Shown here: piece after piece, positions 46,742 to 58,260 of the stretch | How the letters are laid out: each line of letters opens with the position of its first letter | How positions within the stretch are numbered: position 1 is the first letter of the stretch | DNA from: Megascapheus bottae | Lineage: Eukaryota; Chordata; Mammalia; Rodentia; Geomyidae | Assembly: GCA_024803745.1 (NCBI GenBank) | Contig: JANJXV010000013.1 | Span: forward strand, 30,484,001-30,548,000 | Length of the DNA: 64,000 nt | Direction: 5' to 3' | The notes under the pieces: model-generated | The model's database searches: none | Seen by the model: only the letters and a program-made list of their open reading frames with translations | What the model was told of the DNA's origin: nothing | Position numbers and translations under genes: made by a program

Positions 46742-47402
46742 GGCATTTGATGCAGGGCTATGCTCAGACTCCAGTGGGTCCTGGATGTGTCTGGGCCTTT
46801 CGGGTCTTGGTTCAGTTACCACCTCAGCCAACCAAGACCATGATACAAGTGGCCAAGACGGCAAACACTTGCCTTCCACCTGAAGTAAATTGGATTTTAT
46901 ACAAAAGAAATTTGCCGTACAATATCACAGCTGGAGGATGTATGATATATTTGGGAAATACGGACCTATTCGTCAAATCAGAGTGGGAACTACCCCTGAA
47001 ACTAGAGAATTAGCCTATGTAGTCGATGAAGACATCTTTCATGCCAAGGATGAACGTGACCACCTGTCAGGATTCAACTTCTGTAACAGATACCTTGAGG
47101 ATTGGTCCTATAATGCCAACAGGACTTTTCAAAAGGTGGACACCAAGAAGAAGGAAGAATAGTGGCTTCAACACAGATCCAAGGAAATAAGGTTTTGTTT
47201 GTGTTTTTGTTTTTGTTTGCATTTTCATTTTGGACTAACACCTATGAATGACCACCACTACAGTGTTTTTCCTTTGTAATTAATACTGAATATTTGTCAT
47301 ATCTTATTTGGAATTTAAAATCACTTGCTTGGATCTTTGATACATGTTAGAATATATATCATGTTAATAAACTGTACCTTTTTGTAAAGTGAACAAAGGA
47401 AA
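46742..47402 (+). pseudogene. SF3B6: SF3B6 (p14, SF3b 14 kDa subunit) processed pseudogene
   Basis: An intronless, mRNA-like copy of the U2 snRNP SF3b subunit that contacts the branch-point adenosine. The parental protein is about 125 residues with one RRM. The likely start is ATG at 46840-46842 (ACCATG context). The first frame gives LPPEVNWIL, then [11 protein letters not shown] (RNP2 region). A one-base deletion at about 46936-46938 shifts frame, after which [24 protein letters not shown] (RNP1 region), [13 protein letters not shown] and [17 protein letters not shown] follow. A stop at 47160-47162, next to a deletion of roughly 25 bases, removes the coding end, yet the terminal codons (TCAACACAGATCC) and the 3' UTR with AATAAA (about 47366) are recognisable. 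Flanking AGAAGAGG (46734-46741, 47403-47410) is a possible target-site duplication. Several substitutions, so not recent; L1-mediated origin inferred. Confidence 0.93.
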
Positions 47403-47410
47403 AGAAGAGG

Positions 47411-48043
47411 TGGCAAGAAGTTCAATAGTAAAATAAGTTAACTTACTTGTAACTTTCCAAAGGCCACTGGATGACTTTAAGCAATAGTTTATGTGCTACG
47501 GATTTTTCTCATCTGTTGACTTCCAAGAAGCAACCATTGTAGTTTGTAGATCACTGCATTATGTACAGTTGTTTTATAACCTCTAATATTTCAATCATTT
47601 TTCCAAAATGAGTCAAATTTCCCTTTGTAAAACTCTTCTTTTAGATACTAACATTTCTGGATGGGAGTAAAATCTTCGTGTCAAAACTGGCAGGCCACCC
47701 TTAATGAAAAACAAGATAAATGGCAAGGCTCATTTCATTTACTTCAATTAATTCTATGGTAATAAACTTAAATATTTCTTCCCTCATCTCAATTTTTGAA
47801 AAATCATCTTTAATTCTAGAATAATCATAAAATTCTGTTGAGAATGTGCATCATTTTATGATGATGACTATTTTATTAGACACTTCCCTCTTTTTAAAAG
47901 CATCTTCCTTCTAGCAACTTCCGTACCATGTACAAAGTTAGGATAAGATTGTCTGTGCAATACCACCCTCTCTTGGTCACCATTGAATATGCATGTCTGC
48001 ATTTTAATTCTTCCTCAGGAGATGATCAAAGGAATTTTAGAAT
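47411..48043. other. Unique DNA, no gene seen
   Basis: AT-rich sequence between the pseudogene and a short L1 tail, with nothing recognisable. Confidence 0.5.
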
Positions 48044-48054
48044 ATGTTCAATTC

Positions 48055-48138
48055 CAATGTATGAGAAGTGAGGCACCTACTATTTGACGAATGTAACTGT
48101 AATCCCTCTATACATTATCCTGACAATAAAAAAACAAA
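48055..48138 (+). mobile_element. Ultra-short LINE-1 tail insertion with TSD
   Basis: Only the last ~60 bases of an L1 3' UTR in sense: GACGAATGTAACTGTAATCC, CTCTATACATTATCCTGACA, then ATAAAAAAACAAA. The target-site duplication ATGTTCAATTC is at 48044-48054 and 48139-48149. The 3' end matches the sense 3' end at 11440-11490 and the complement of the older antisense type (TGTCAGGATAATGT). Confidence 0.85.
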
Positions 48139-48501
48139 ATGTTCAATTCAATCAGGTCTTAAAATTAAATACATTTGTGAAGTGCTCAGTGGTATATCTC
48201 TACACTTGGCATTGTAAAATCCTTTCCCCTGTGTATTAAATGAAGCTCCAAGCTTTCATTGCTTCACTGAATTCTATGATTACAATGATAGATACCTTTT
48301 GTTTGCATGCTTCCATTCATTTCTCAAGGACTTCCAGTACACATCTCTCTCTAGGCATGTGAAAAGTCTTTCCTGAGGTTTTATACATTTTTAGGATAGC
48401 AGTTCGGGTATCTACTTTCAGTGGAGTGTGACCAACCAACAGGTTAAAATTACTTTGTGTTTGTTGTATACTATCATGCTTTTTAATTAACTTATTTGAT
48501 T

Positions 48502-48536
48502 TATAGATAGATAGATAGATAGATAGATAAATAGAT
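48502..48536. repeat. (GATA)n microsatellite
   Basis: TAGATAGATAGATAGATA units with one ATAAATAGATG variation at the right end. Confidence 0.95.
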
Positions 48537-48604
48537 GTAATATGTCGACATAATACAAAAACTATTTCATAAAATAATATCCATTTTATGACTACAACTG
48601 TAAG

Positions 48605-48675
48605 CAAAAGAAAAGAAAGAAAGAAAAGAAAAGAAAGAAAGGAATGAAGAAAGAAAGAAAGAAAGAAAGAAAAGA
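48605..48675. repeat. (GAAA)n microsatellite
   Basis: AAAG/GAAA tetranucleotide tract with GGAATGAAG interruption, about 70 bases after the GATA repeat. The overlapping phenylalanine/leucine/serine-rich minus frame is an artefact. Confidence 0.95.
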
Positions 48676-48689
48676 GCAGGGAGCACAGA

Positions 48690-51138
48690 CACATGACAGA
48701 AAGATTCCCCTGCTCTCTGTCAAATTTGATTTCCTAATAACATCTCTAATATTTGGGTTTCATGAACTTAGCTTTGAAACTCCCTGAACCAGAAGCTTTC
48801 AGGAATTTTCCATTTCCTAATGTCTATTACATTATCTTTCTAAAGGAAAAGAAGATGGATGGTGCCTTTTATCTAAACATACCATGTATGCATTTAAAAC
48901 TTAAAGTTAAAAGTAGCAGTGACTCTTTATTTTGTGAGGTAATGCCGTCTATATATAATGCATACAAAATTCTCAGTTGTTCCTAGTTTAAACATTTTCA
49001 TAAAGAAAAACATGTCTCAAACTTTTCTATCCATGATTCAAATACACAATAAAAGCGTTTTTTTAAAAAAAAACATACAAAATGTTTCATTTCTATGAAA
49101 CTACATTCAATAATCTATCCTCCTTCAAGGGGGACACAGTAAGGTACATTTTTCAATACCAAGAATTTACTACTATTTATCATAGCCTTTTATTCAGTTT
49201 GATTCTGGAGAATATAACATACAAAATGTATCCTAAGAGACCATTCTGGAGATACTGACATTCTAGAAAATATGAAGAGTAGTGGAATACATGAAGGAAA
49301 TTTTCTCTGATTTCCAGACATACATGTATTTTATATGATTTCCAGACACACATGTATATGCATATATATGTATATATGCATATATGTATATATGTATATA
49401 TATTTCAGTGCCTTTCATACATTGAAGTCTGAACTAATCCTAAGGACAGACAAGTGAGTGGTCTCCTATTGCTTTTTAATAAATTGCTTAAACAGGTCTT
49501 AGAATTCTCTTGGGCACTTTATTGGTTACTTTCTTTCAAATGTAAATATACTCTAGGGAACGATATTAACTATTTGATATGCTTTAGTTATCAAACTGAC
49601 CTGATCTTTTTCTTCTTATGTGACATAAACATTTTGATGTAGTCATTTGAACACAGAGACCTCAATGTCTACATGTACATATGGAGAGATAAGCATGCTT
49701 TTGCACAACTCATTGATATCTTCCTATCTTATTACTTACATAATGAATCACCACATTTCTCTAAAAATAAATCGGTTTGCTGTTTGCCTACTATTTACAT
49801 CAGATGAATAAAATTCACACTTATGTTAGAACGTTAACTTCCTAGCATCTTGATAGGTCAGTCAGTCACCACCTCAATGACCACAAAAGAAGCACATGTA
49901 AAAATGAGAGAGTCTTTTGCTTATTTTTCACTTAATGACAATCGGTCTGCCTGGAAGGAAGATGCAGGAAAAGGAGAACTCCACAGTGGCCATGTCTACT
50001 CAAGGCTGACCTTTCCTACTTCACTGGACTGTGGAGGCCATAGCTGTGTTTCATAGCACACCTCTACCTCCCCACATGCAACACAGCCACAAGAGTTCTA
50101 CACCAGAGTATACAAAAGTGTTTCAAAATATCTCTTTGACTCCTCCTATACAATGTACAATGAGAAATCACTTGTTTAAAATATCTTTGAGAAACAAATA
50201 ATCCAACTGTTCTTATATCTAAGAGTAATAACTTGAGTTTAAAAGACAATCACAGTCCTATCCATGACCAATAACTCAACAGGAATGCCAACCTGTCAAT
50301 GAGAGTATCCAAGTCAAGTCTGTAGTCTAGAGATGGGCTCTTGTCACTCTGTAATATTCCTTGTCTTCTTGGTCAAGGCCTCTGACACGGAATGATCATC
50401 GGCTTGAGCTATCTCTGTTATTGGATGTCAAGGAGGTTGTACCGGGACCAAGATTATAGTTTAGAAACACAGAGAGACTCTGGTTAACATTACAATGTGA
50501 TTCTGCAGCTACAATTCTCTTCTAAAAGGAACTGTCAACCTCTGAACTCTGTTGACATGGATTGAGCCATCTGGGACCAGTTTAACAAGCCACATTTTGA
50601 AGATTCACAGAAGGCAAGTGTTTAGGTTTGGACAGGTGATTTAGGATTGCATGTGGCATTTACTGGAAAGGTATTACCACGTTAAATTGTGTGCTGAAGT
50701 AATAACTGTGGCTGTCCCAGTTCAGTCAATTTCTTAGAATCAAAGAGAACAAGTAGTTGAAGAGGTAGTATATTGTCACAGGTCCTAACTAACTATAAGG
50801 AACTTGAATGGAGAAAAGATAAATGAACATACAAAAGGATAATGGCAGAGCTGGAAATAAGCTATCAGGGCCAAATTGCCTGTCTTTACAATGACATATT
50901 ATAACCTATAAAATTCTCTCTGAATATGTCAAAAATATTACCAACATTACTACAATTCCAGAATATTATTATATAGCACATGGAGGAAACTGCATTTTAT
51001 AAAATTGTTTCAGAAGTTTAGGATTCATTTTTTGATGGCTAGCAATACTTGGAATTCCAGCTGCCATATTGCATACTTTTTGTCAATTTTAAATGACTAA
51101 TTACCTATGTAAGATCTAAGATATAACACCTTGAACAT
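48690..51138. other. Unique AT-rich DNA with TATATG simple repeat
   Basis: TATATGTATATA simple sequence spans about 49315-49405, just after a near-duplicate pair TTTCCAGACATACATGTAT / TTTCCAGACACACATGTAT. No gene recognised in the remainder; open frames are short and unsupported. Confidence 0.5.
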
Positions 51139-51154
51139 ATAATTACTTTTTTAA

Positions 51155-51306
51155 TATTTTTATTGTAATTAATAAAAGGGTTACATGATATTTGCCAGAT
51201 AGAAAGTGTCTTAATTCACATACATTGATACCCTTTCATATGTCTTGGTACCCATTACCCTCCCCCATCCCCCCCACCCGTCTTGGTTTTCCCCCCTTCC
51301 CTATCA
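51155..51306 (-). mobile_element. LINE-1 3' terminal segment of a 5'-inverted mini insertion
   Basis: Antisense end of the young 3' UTR: TTTTTATTGTAATTAATAAA, CCAGATAGAAAGTGTCTTAA, a C-rich tract at 51259-51276 and CCCCCCTTCCCTATCAA. The left duplication ATAATTACTTTTTTAA is at 51139-51154. It joins head-to-head with 51307-51607. Confidence 0.93.
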
Positions 51307-51607
51307 AAGGACTCAAAGGAACTTAGGCTCAATGGTTTCCCTCATTTGTCATAATCAGTAGAAACCTTGGGCTCTACTAGCAGAGATCTGCAATAGAGCA
51401 AAATCTTGATACATAAGGCCATATAGTATGAAGCTAATTGAAAGGACCTCCAGGATATTGAAACAAAAGCCATATAATGAATGATTGTTGTCCTTAATGT
51501 ATTATGTTGTCTCTCATCTCCTTTGCTGTCTCTTGGTTATCTCATATTGGTATAGTATCTCACTTTGTTATCTGATATATTGAATTTATTTTATTTGGTT
51601 ATTTGAA
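51307..51607 (+). mobile_element. LINE-1 3' UTR segment, inverted
   Basis: The sense 3' UTR just upstream of the part in 51155-51306: AGGACTCAAAGGAACTTAGG, AATGGTTTCCCTCATTTGTC, GGGCTCTACTAGCAGAGATC, ATAATGAATGATTGTTGTCC and TTTGGTTATTTGAAA. Its inner end and the inner end of the partner are adjacent in L1. The right duplication ATAATTACTTTTTTAA is at 51608-51623. Confidence 0.93.
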
Positions 51608-51758
51608 ATAATTACTTTTTTAAAATCATACAGGCCAAGCAAATATGAATAAGATATAATACAAGCTATCAGTGTGAACAGCAAGATTTCTATGTCCAAG
51701 TAAAGACTGGGATTTTAAAAAATTCTGTATTGGAGTGAATAGCTGCAAGAAGAATGAG

Positions 51759-51955
51759 TTGTGGGCCGGGAGTTTGGCCTAGTGGTAGAGTGCTTGCCTA
51801 GCATGCACGAAGGCCCAGGTTCGATTCCTTGGTACCACATACTTAGAAAAAGCCAGAAGTGGTGCTGAGGCTCAAGTGGTAGAGTTCTAGCCTTGATAAA
51901 AATCCAAGGACAGTCGTCAGGCCCTGAGCTCAAGCCCAGGACTGACAAAAAAAAA
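51759..51955 (+). mobile_element. IDL-Geo-like SINE, 12-bp TSD
   Basis: TGGGCCGGGAGTTTGGCCTA, CTTGCCTAGCATGCACGAAG, GGTTCGATTCCTTGGTACC (intact B box), AGAAAAAGCCAGAAGTGGTG, CTGAGGCTCAAGTGGTAGAG, CCAAGGACAG and CTCAAGCCCAGGACTGAC with an A tail. The target-site duplication AAGAAGAATGAG is at 51747-51758 and 51956-51967. The best preserved copy of this family here. Confidence 0.93.
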
Positions 51956-51969
51956 AAGAAGAATGAGGT

Positions 51970-53160
51970 GAAAAGTAGACAGTAAATGAAGGTGCCAAAT
52001 ATTATCATACATGTGTATGCAAACAGAATGAGAAGCCCTGCTGAAATAACCTTAAAAAGAAGGGAAGAAGATGAGGGAGAATGGAAGAAGGGATGAAATT
52101 CATTGAAATATATAAATATATATGTATTAGTTTATGTATGGAAATATCACAATGAACCAGTCTTTTACAAACTAATTACATGATAATGAAAAAGTAAAAT
52201 ATGTTTAGTCCTCAGTAAAGCACCCGAAAGTCTTCCATTTTCCAAGCTCATCAGGCCTAAAGAAATTGCAAAACAAAAATTGAAGTTGTAGAATTAGAAT
52301 TCAAACTCAGAACACAATCTATAATTCTTTAAGACATTTCTCTCCTTTGATGTGATTGTTGCCTTATTATCCTTCATGAGGAAATGGTCTTGACAACCAG
52401 GCTAGAGTTTTATATCTCATCGTAGATAGTTTAGAGAAGTTAATTAGGAAAGCTGTTGGGATATTGATGATACAATTAGAATAAACATCTTCTAATTTTA
52501 TCCTCAGTAAACAAAGGCATTTTTATTTTCCAATTAAAAATGATGTTTTCTTCAGTTTGACAGTATTTGTGTGATATTATGGAGATTCTGAGTTCTTCTC
52601 AATTTGAATGCCAAGAATGCCATTTCTAGCACTGTAATTCAAAACTATGTAAGCATATAGGGAGCCATTAAAGGGATTAAATGTACATGGAACTTTTGTA
52701 GCACATGTTAATCATGGCCTACTTATTGCTTAGTAATGAAGTTTTCTATGCATTTTCAGACAGTACCAAATTCAATTTACCTTCATTCATTTTAATATAA
52801 AGCAGACTGTAAAAGCATACTGAGAGATTAACAATATCAGTGAGATATAAAACATAGGAGGCTATGTTCTTTTCTTTTTCATCAACCATTATCAATAGAA
52901 TAAAAAGGTTTTCTGTGATTACTATTATCAGACCTTCATGTTTAATACCTTTCTCCTTCACTATGTTAAATTTACTTCTACAGCTTCATTCTTGATATTT
53001 TTTATAATTTTGATTTCATATGCCATTTGATTCTCAACAACATGATAATCAACTATGTGAGAAAGAGTTTTCTTATTTCATTGATTTGAAAAACTGGTAC
53101 AGTTGATGTTTTGTACTTACCAATGGATCTTTTAGAAGCTGGGCAGGAAGCAAGTTACTT
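51970..53160. other. AT-rich unique DNA, no gene seen
   Basis: No recognised element. The passage near 52290 (GTAGAATTAGAATTCAAACT) is MIR-like wording but too short to call. Confidence 0.45.
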
Positions 53161-53164
53161 GAAA

Positions 53165-53335
53165 AACTGTTTTCAGTTGCAGACTAAAAGTTTATTCCCT
53201 TCAAAATACATATTCTGAAATCCTGACTCCATTGTGAACTTATTAGAAGATAGGTCTTTGTGAAGTTAGTGGAGCAGGTTTAAGCTACTTAGTTTATCAC
53301 AGTCAGTGTTAGAAGTTTCTACTAAGACATAGTTA
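53165..53335 (+). mobile_element. Ancient MaLR-type LTR remnant (MLT1-like)
   Basis: GCAGACTAAAAGTTTATTCC, AAAATACATATTCTGAAATC and TATTAGAAGATAGGTCTTTG follow the start of MLT1-type LTRs (AATGTTTGTGTCCC, AATTCATATGTTGAAATCC, ATTAGGAGG..GGGCCTTTG), and TAAGCTACTTAGTTTATCAC with CTACTAAGACA follows their end. The middle is deleted. The assignment rests on remembered consensus, so it is moderate. Confidence 0.5.
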
Positions 53336-53344
53336 TTGGGTGTT

Positions 53345-54675
53345 TTGTAAATAAATATACTTAGATAATGAGGTTGATAAACTCCTTGTCTGTAGTATGG
53401 ATATCTTCCTCCTTATGGTTCACCTTCTTCATTCCAATGACTGAATTTTTCTCTGCCAGTTCTTCCTAATTCCATGCTTAGAAAAATATGAGTGATTATC
53501 AAATATGAAGTCAAATAAAAGTACATTCCCTGGACTTTTACTTCCATTAACACCATCTCTTTTTGGTGTCTTCCATAAAAATACACGGGTTTCTTCCTGG
53601 TTTTGTTTTGAGTTTTTGTTTTTATTTGTATTTTCTGGATAGGTTGCATCATCCCTTATTCAGTTTTTCTACCTTTCTTCACTGAGCATTCATTTCATTG
53701 GGTTAACATTCCCACTATTTTTAATATTTAGAGTGGGTTTCATGTTTGCCTTGTTCTTTGATTAATCAACTATGTAAGTTAAACATTTAGACATATGAGA
53801 AAGAGGCTATTATGTTTTTCCTTCATATCCTTATGGATTCCAGTGAAAAATCACATTTTCTGAGTGACTGCACTGACAGTGTAATTTATTCACACCATAT
53901 TGGTTTTGATGATTGCTGAGAGCTCTGCAGAAACCAAAATGATAGCAAATGCAAATGACAGTAATGAATGAATAGACTCCTGAGTGTCATTTGATTCCTG
54001 TAATGACTAATAGAGCTTTTAGTTCTATCAAAGACCTAAATTCAGCAGAAGAAGGGTTACTTCATCTACATGTCTCCAGAATAACAGATTTATTTTGTTC
54101 AAAGTAAACCAGTCACATTTTTTCCATATAATCACAGGTAAGTTTCAGCTCCATATTTCACATTGACCTCCTTTGACCTTCAATGAATTAATTTCAGTTT
54201 TTTTTTTTCAGAATGAGTTTGCCAATCATCTCGCTCAAGATTCCCCATTTGAATTTTTGCTCCCCGACTGAGCTTAGATAAATAAACGGTCTTTTTTTGT
54301 GTTATCTGATTTGTACAGAATCCAATTACTGAGATGCTACTACTTGTTCTGGAAACGATTACGGACCCAATATAACTATTGTCTTTACAAATAAAGTACA
54401 ATTTAGAAAAGACTCACAGAAGGAAGGAAATATGCAGAAACAGGTAGAAAGCAACAATTTACAAAGTAAGGAGGAAGACAGAAGTAAATAAAAACCAGGC
54501 TTGCGGAGACTTTGATCTTTGAATTCTATCTCTAGACCCATGGCAACGTAAATTATAGATTTAAACTGCAGAGTCTGCAGTGGTTATCCTGGAAGTTTCA
54601 GCAGATAAAGGCAATGACTAATGTTGTAATGACTTTCATTTCTGATACATAAGTGTATTTTTTACTATAAAAATA
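53345..54675. other. Unique DNA, no gene seen
   Basis: No repeat family recognised. The minus-strand frames at 53652-53413 and 54401-54180 lack motifs. Confidence 0.45.
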
Positions 54676-54679
54676 GAAT

Positions 54680-54858
54680 TAGAGGGTGTGAATTAGGTGT
54701 AGATTGCTTGCCTAGAATGCCTGAAACCTGGGTTTAATATGTACCACATACACATTAAAAGCCATAAGTGACACTGTGGCCCAAGGGTAGAGTGCTAGCC
54801 TGGAGAAAGCCCAAGGACTCTAAGTTCAATACCCAAGACTACTTAAAAAAAAAAAAAA
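54680..54858 (+). mobile_element. IDL-Geo-like SINE, diverged
   Basis: GATTGCTTGCCTAGAATGCC, GAAACCTGGGTTTAATATG, CACATACACATTAAAAGCC, AGTGACACTGTGGCCCAAGG, GAGTGCTAGCCTGGAGAAAG and TAAGTTCAATACCCAAGAC with an A14 tail. Confidence 0.8.
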
Positions 54859-54867
54859 GAACTAGAA

Positions 54868-55095
54868 AGCAGAGCACTGATGGCTTTCAAATGTAATCCT
54901 AGCTGTTCAGGAGCCTTCAAATCCAGACTAGATAGACAAATCCAAATTTTTTTTTTCTATCTCCAGTTAACCAAAATAAACAAGCCAAAAGTAGAGTTGT
55001 GGCTCAAATGATAAAGATCCAGCTTTGGGCACATAAAGCTAAAGGACAGTTCTCAGGCCATGAGTTCAAGCATCAGTTCTGGCACAGAATAAAGT
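54868..55095 (+). mobile_element. B1-dID-like SINE, diverged
   Basis: GATGGCTTTCAAATGTAATC, CTAGCTGTTCAGGAG (left), GCCAAAAGTAGAGTTGTGGC, TCAAATGATAAAGATCCAGC, TTTGGGCACATAAAGCTAAA and CATGAGTTCAAGCATC (right). Directly follows another SINE. Confidence 0.7.
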
Positions 55096-55099
55096 ATGA

Positions 55100-58000
55100 T
55101 TAAATTCAATTAAAAGTAAAAGAAGTAGAGTACTGGTCATGTTAACTTTCCTGTCTTCAGATAATTTTCTTTTTCTAATGGTTGTGTCTTAAGCTTCCTT
55201 AAGGAATTTTATGATGCTAAATATTTCCCTAGCCATTTGCTCTCAAATTATTAGTTCCTTTCTGCAAAAATACGTTATCCATTCTTATAATAATTTGATT
55301 CATTTAATTAACATCAAAGAATAAATTGTGTTCTTGGTTATCTAAGAGCTAAATGTCCTTAATGTCCTAGTTTCAGTTTTTGGAAAGATCACACAAACTA
55401 CATAGAGATATTCTTTGCCATGAGGCACGTGCAGTATCTTCCAGGAAATCTATTCTCACCATTTCAGTCGTACAATCCTTTTTCTCTTGGGTTGAAGAAA
55501 ACGTATTATATAACACTGCACAGGTCAGAACCAATCCTATGCAATGTCAGCTTTTTATTGATGGTGAATATAACATGGAATAAATGTCAAGTAAACCTTA
55601 AATTCTAGCTGAGTAGCCAAGTACAACCACTTCACAATGGAGTGGGAAGTCAGCCCAACTTTACTAGAGCTCTTCTGGGGAATTACAAATGTAGTCAGAG
55701 ATACACTTGACATCTCATCTCTTGGGTGAGATTTATGATCCAATAGAATTTTATAACTGTATGAGTGCACTGGGTCTCATCAAATCCCTCTATGATTACC
55801 TAAGATCTTCTATTCTATCTCTGTGAAGTTGCTCATCATTAAAAATGGTATAATCTAAAACTTGCTCATGCCTACCATTCAAATTCTCTGAAATCTGCTC
55901 CCCAGTTAATCATATTTCCCTTTTTCCTATGACTCATTATAGGTTGTTGATTAGCATATATATGTTCCTTAATTTACATTAATTCCATTTGTCAAATACC
56001 TATTGCATAACAGGGATGATTCCAGATTACAGAGAGCTCAAACCTAAGCAATAAAAAGTTAATTTGGAAGACAAGTGTAAATATTTTAATAACAGTATAG
56101 TTAGTGTTAAGTAGTATACACACTGTTATATAAACTTAGGAATGCATGAGAACCACTTCTACTGGCATACACATATACACACACATATGCACAAACACAC
56201 ATAAGTCAACACTGGGCCAAATAAAACTTGCCTCAGATTTTTCCATCATCTTCTAAAACTATATTTAAACTTTCTCTTGGGTAGCATGCATAAAAAAATT
56301 TTGAGGTAACATCTTTAAATTCTAAGTATATAATGATAACTAAAATCAAGTGCCAAAATCCAATATGAATAATTCATAATGTATTTTATTCTACAAAAGA
56401 GTTACTTTAGAGTATTTTGTAAATAGCAAGAAAAAAACTAAGTTAGAATCATATTTCCCTATTCTGTCAATTACTCTTACGTCATTTTGTTTCAGCAGTT
56501 CATTTTGGAAAATATCCTTTGCCCATGTTTTTGTAAATGATTTGATGAGATGATGAATGTGCATTAAGGATGATAATAATCACTCCCTTAATGCCTTCCA
56601 CTTCTTCTGAAAGTAGAAATACAAAAGAAAAATCTCTTTCCCAGCTCAGCAGTTGGTAAATCAGATGGACTATGAAGTTAGAGGAAGTTAAATTATTGTT
56701 TTCTAATTATTTATTTTATGTTTCCCCCAAATAATATTTTGCCTAATTTTCTTTCTGTTGTCTACTGGGGAAATTTTCTGAGAAAAGAAGTTTCCAAATG
56801 TTTACCCCAAATCTGTCCACAAGATTTTGGAACATCCTTTAGTCTCACTTTGTTCTTTAGCCTTTTTGATATCTAAATCTCTGATGGTATACATGGAAAA
56901 AGTTTAGCAAAGAGTCTTTCAAATCATAAAATCAATGTGTGAGCAATGAAAACTAAAACAGTCCAGGATTAAAATGAGAATAAGTATGGAGTCAGGTTCT
57001 AGGTAAATTATGTTAGTCTGAATACAATATGACCAAAATGTTTACTTGCATTTACTATGTTGCTGGCACTGCCCAAGGTGCTATCAAATATAAATACATA
57101 AATTAAATAGAGTTGTTTGAGGCATTTTTTCTTTTTTATTGTCATTATCAAGCAGTTGTGAGTCTGTAAGTCAGCTTAGGAAGTATGAAGTTTAAATGAA
57201 TAATATCCACACTACGCTGAAATGAGATGGATATCATTGCATAGAAAGTTATTGCATTTCTGTTTTAGTGGAATTGGTAGTCTCAATGCCTGATCTCAGG
57301 CAATTCTAACACACAAGAAAAAAATCAAATTTAACAATATCTATCACTGTTATTGTTATGGGAATAGTACAAAATGATTTGAAAGCCTCAAGGTAAGACA
57401 AATAATCACTCAGGTACCAAATACCTACAGATTCTCTGACATGTAAGCCTTGGCTTGACAAAGGCAGAAAAGTTGGGCATCAGGATAGAAAATATTCCTG
57501 CTAGTTGGAAAATGTCATCTTCTGGACATACTGTATTTACATACTAGCGATATACTTCCTTTTCACAGTATCATCTAAATTTAGAGGAAATTGGTCTGAT
57601 TATACGAAGGTCAAGGTTACTGTTTCCAGTACCCTAGATATAAAGGAGGGTCTCCACAAACACTGAGTCACGGTAAGGCTGAGCAGGTTCCTTTCCCAAT
57701 TCACTGGCATGTTTCTGCACAGCTTGTGCCCCTCACCACACTAGAGGCTCAAAAGTATCAAAGGTAGTAGGAATAAGGTGCCAAAGAAGACAATGCAAGT
57801 ACAAATAAAATATGATCTTCTCCCAGCACATCAAAGAACAGACTATTCCGTGTGTATAAATATTGTGTCCTTGTAACTCACTGACTCGGTCTTAGTGGAT
57901 GCCAGCCCAAATCTTACGTGTCATCTCCTCAAAGGACAAACTGCCCTCCCAGTCTCTGAGCAGAAAAGCCACCCCCATGCAGGGCTCTCTGCTTTCTAGC

Positions 58001-58260
58001 CATCCACGATTCTAGGTATAATGCACACTCTTAGAGCAAGTAGCACCATCACCAGGCCTCTGCTTCTGATACCTCTGCAAAGGTAGGAAGAGGGAGGCTG
58101 AATACACTTTCTCTGCATTCTGGTTCAGTAGTTAGTAGTTTTCTACTCCTAGTCCTTCCACTTCCCCATCACTCTTGGGCCTCTGAGATTGCCTCCATGT
58201 CTGGCTGATTGAGGACCAGTGCTATCTCATAGGGACTAATGGAAAGGGAGTGGCCAGTAA
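55100..58260. other. Unique DNA, no gene seen
   Basis: About 3.2 kb. A CA-rich stretch lies at 56168-56202. The 57850-58200 part is less AT-rich (for example CCACCCCCATGCAGGGCTCT) but holds no open frame or splice-site pattern that I can support. Confidence 0.45.

Noticed and set aside
51715..52008. 97-codon minus frame, and similar frames at 5750-5989, 6441-6704 and 39350-39550
   Set aside because: These are readings of IDL-Geo-like SINEs, which repeat the same peptide phrases at every copy.
57850..58200. Less AT-rich stretch as a candidate exon
   Set aside because: No open frame with recognisable protein, and no convincing acceptor and donor pair around it.
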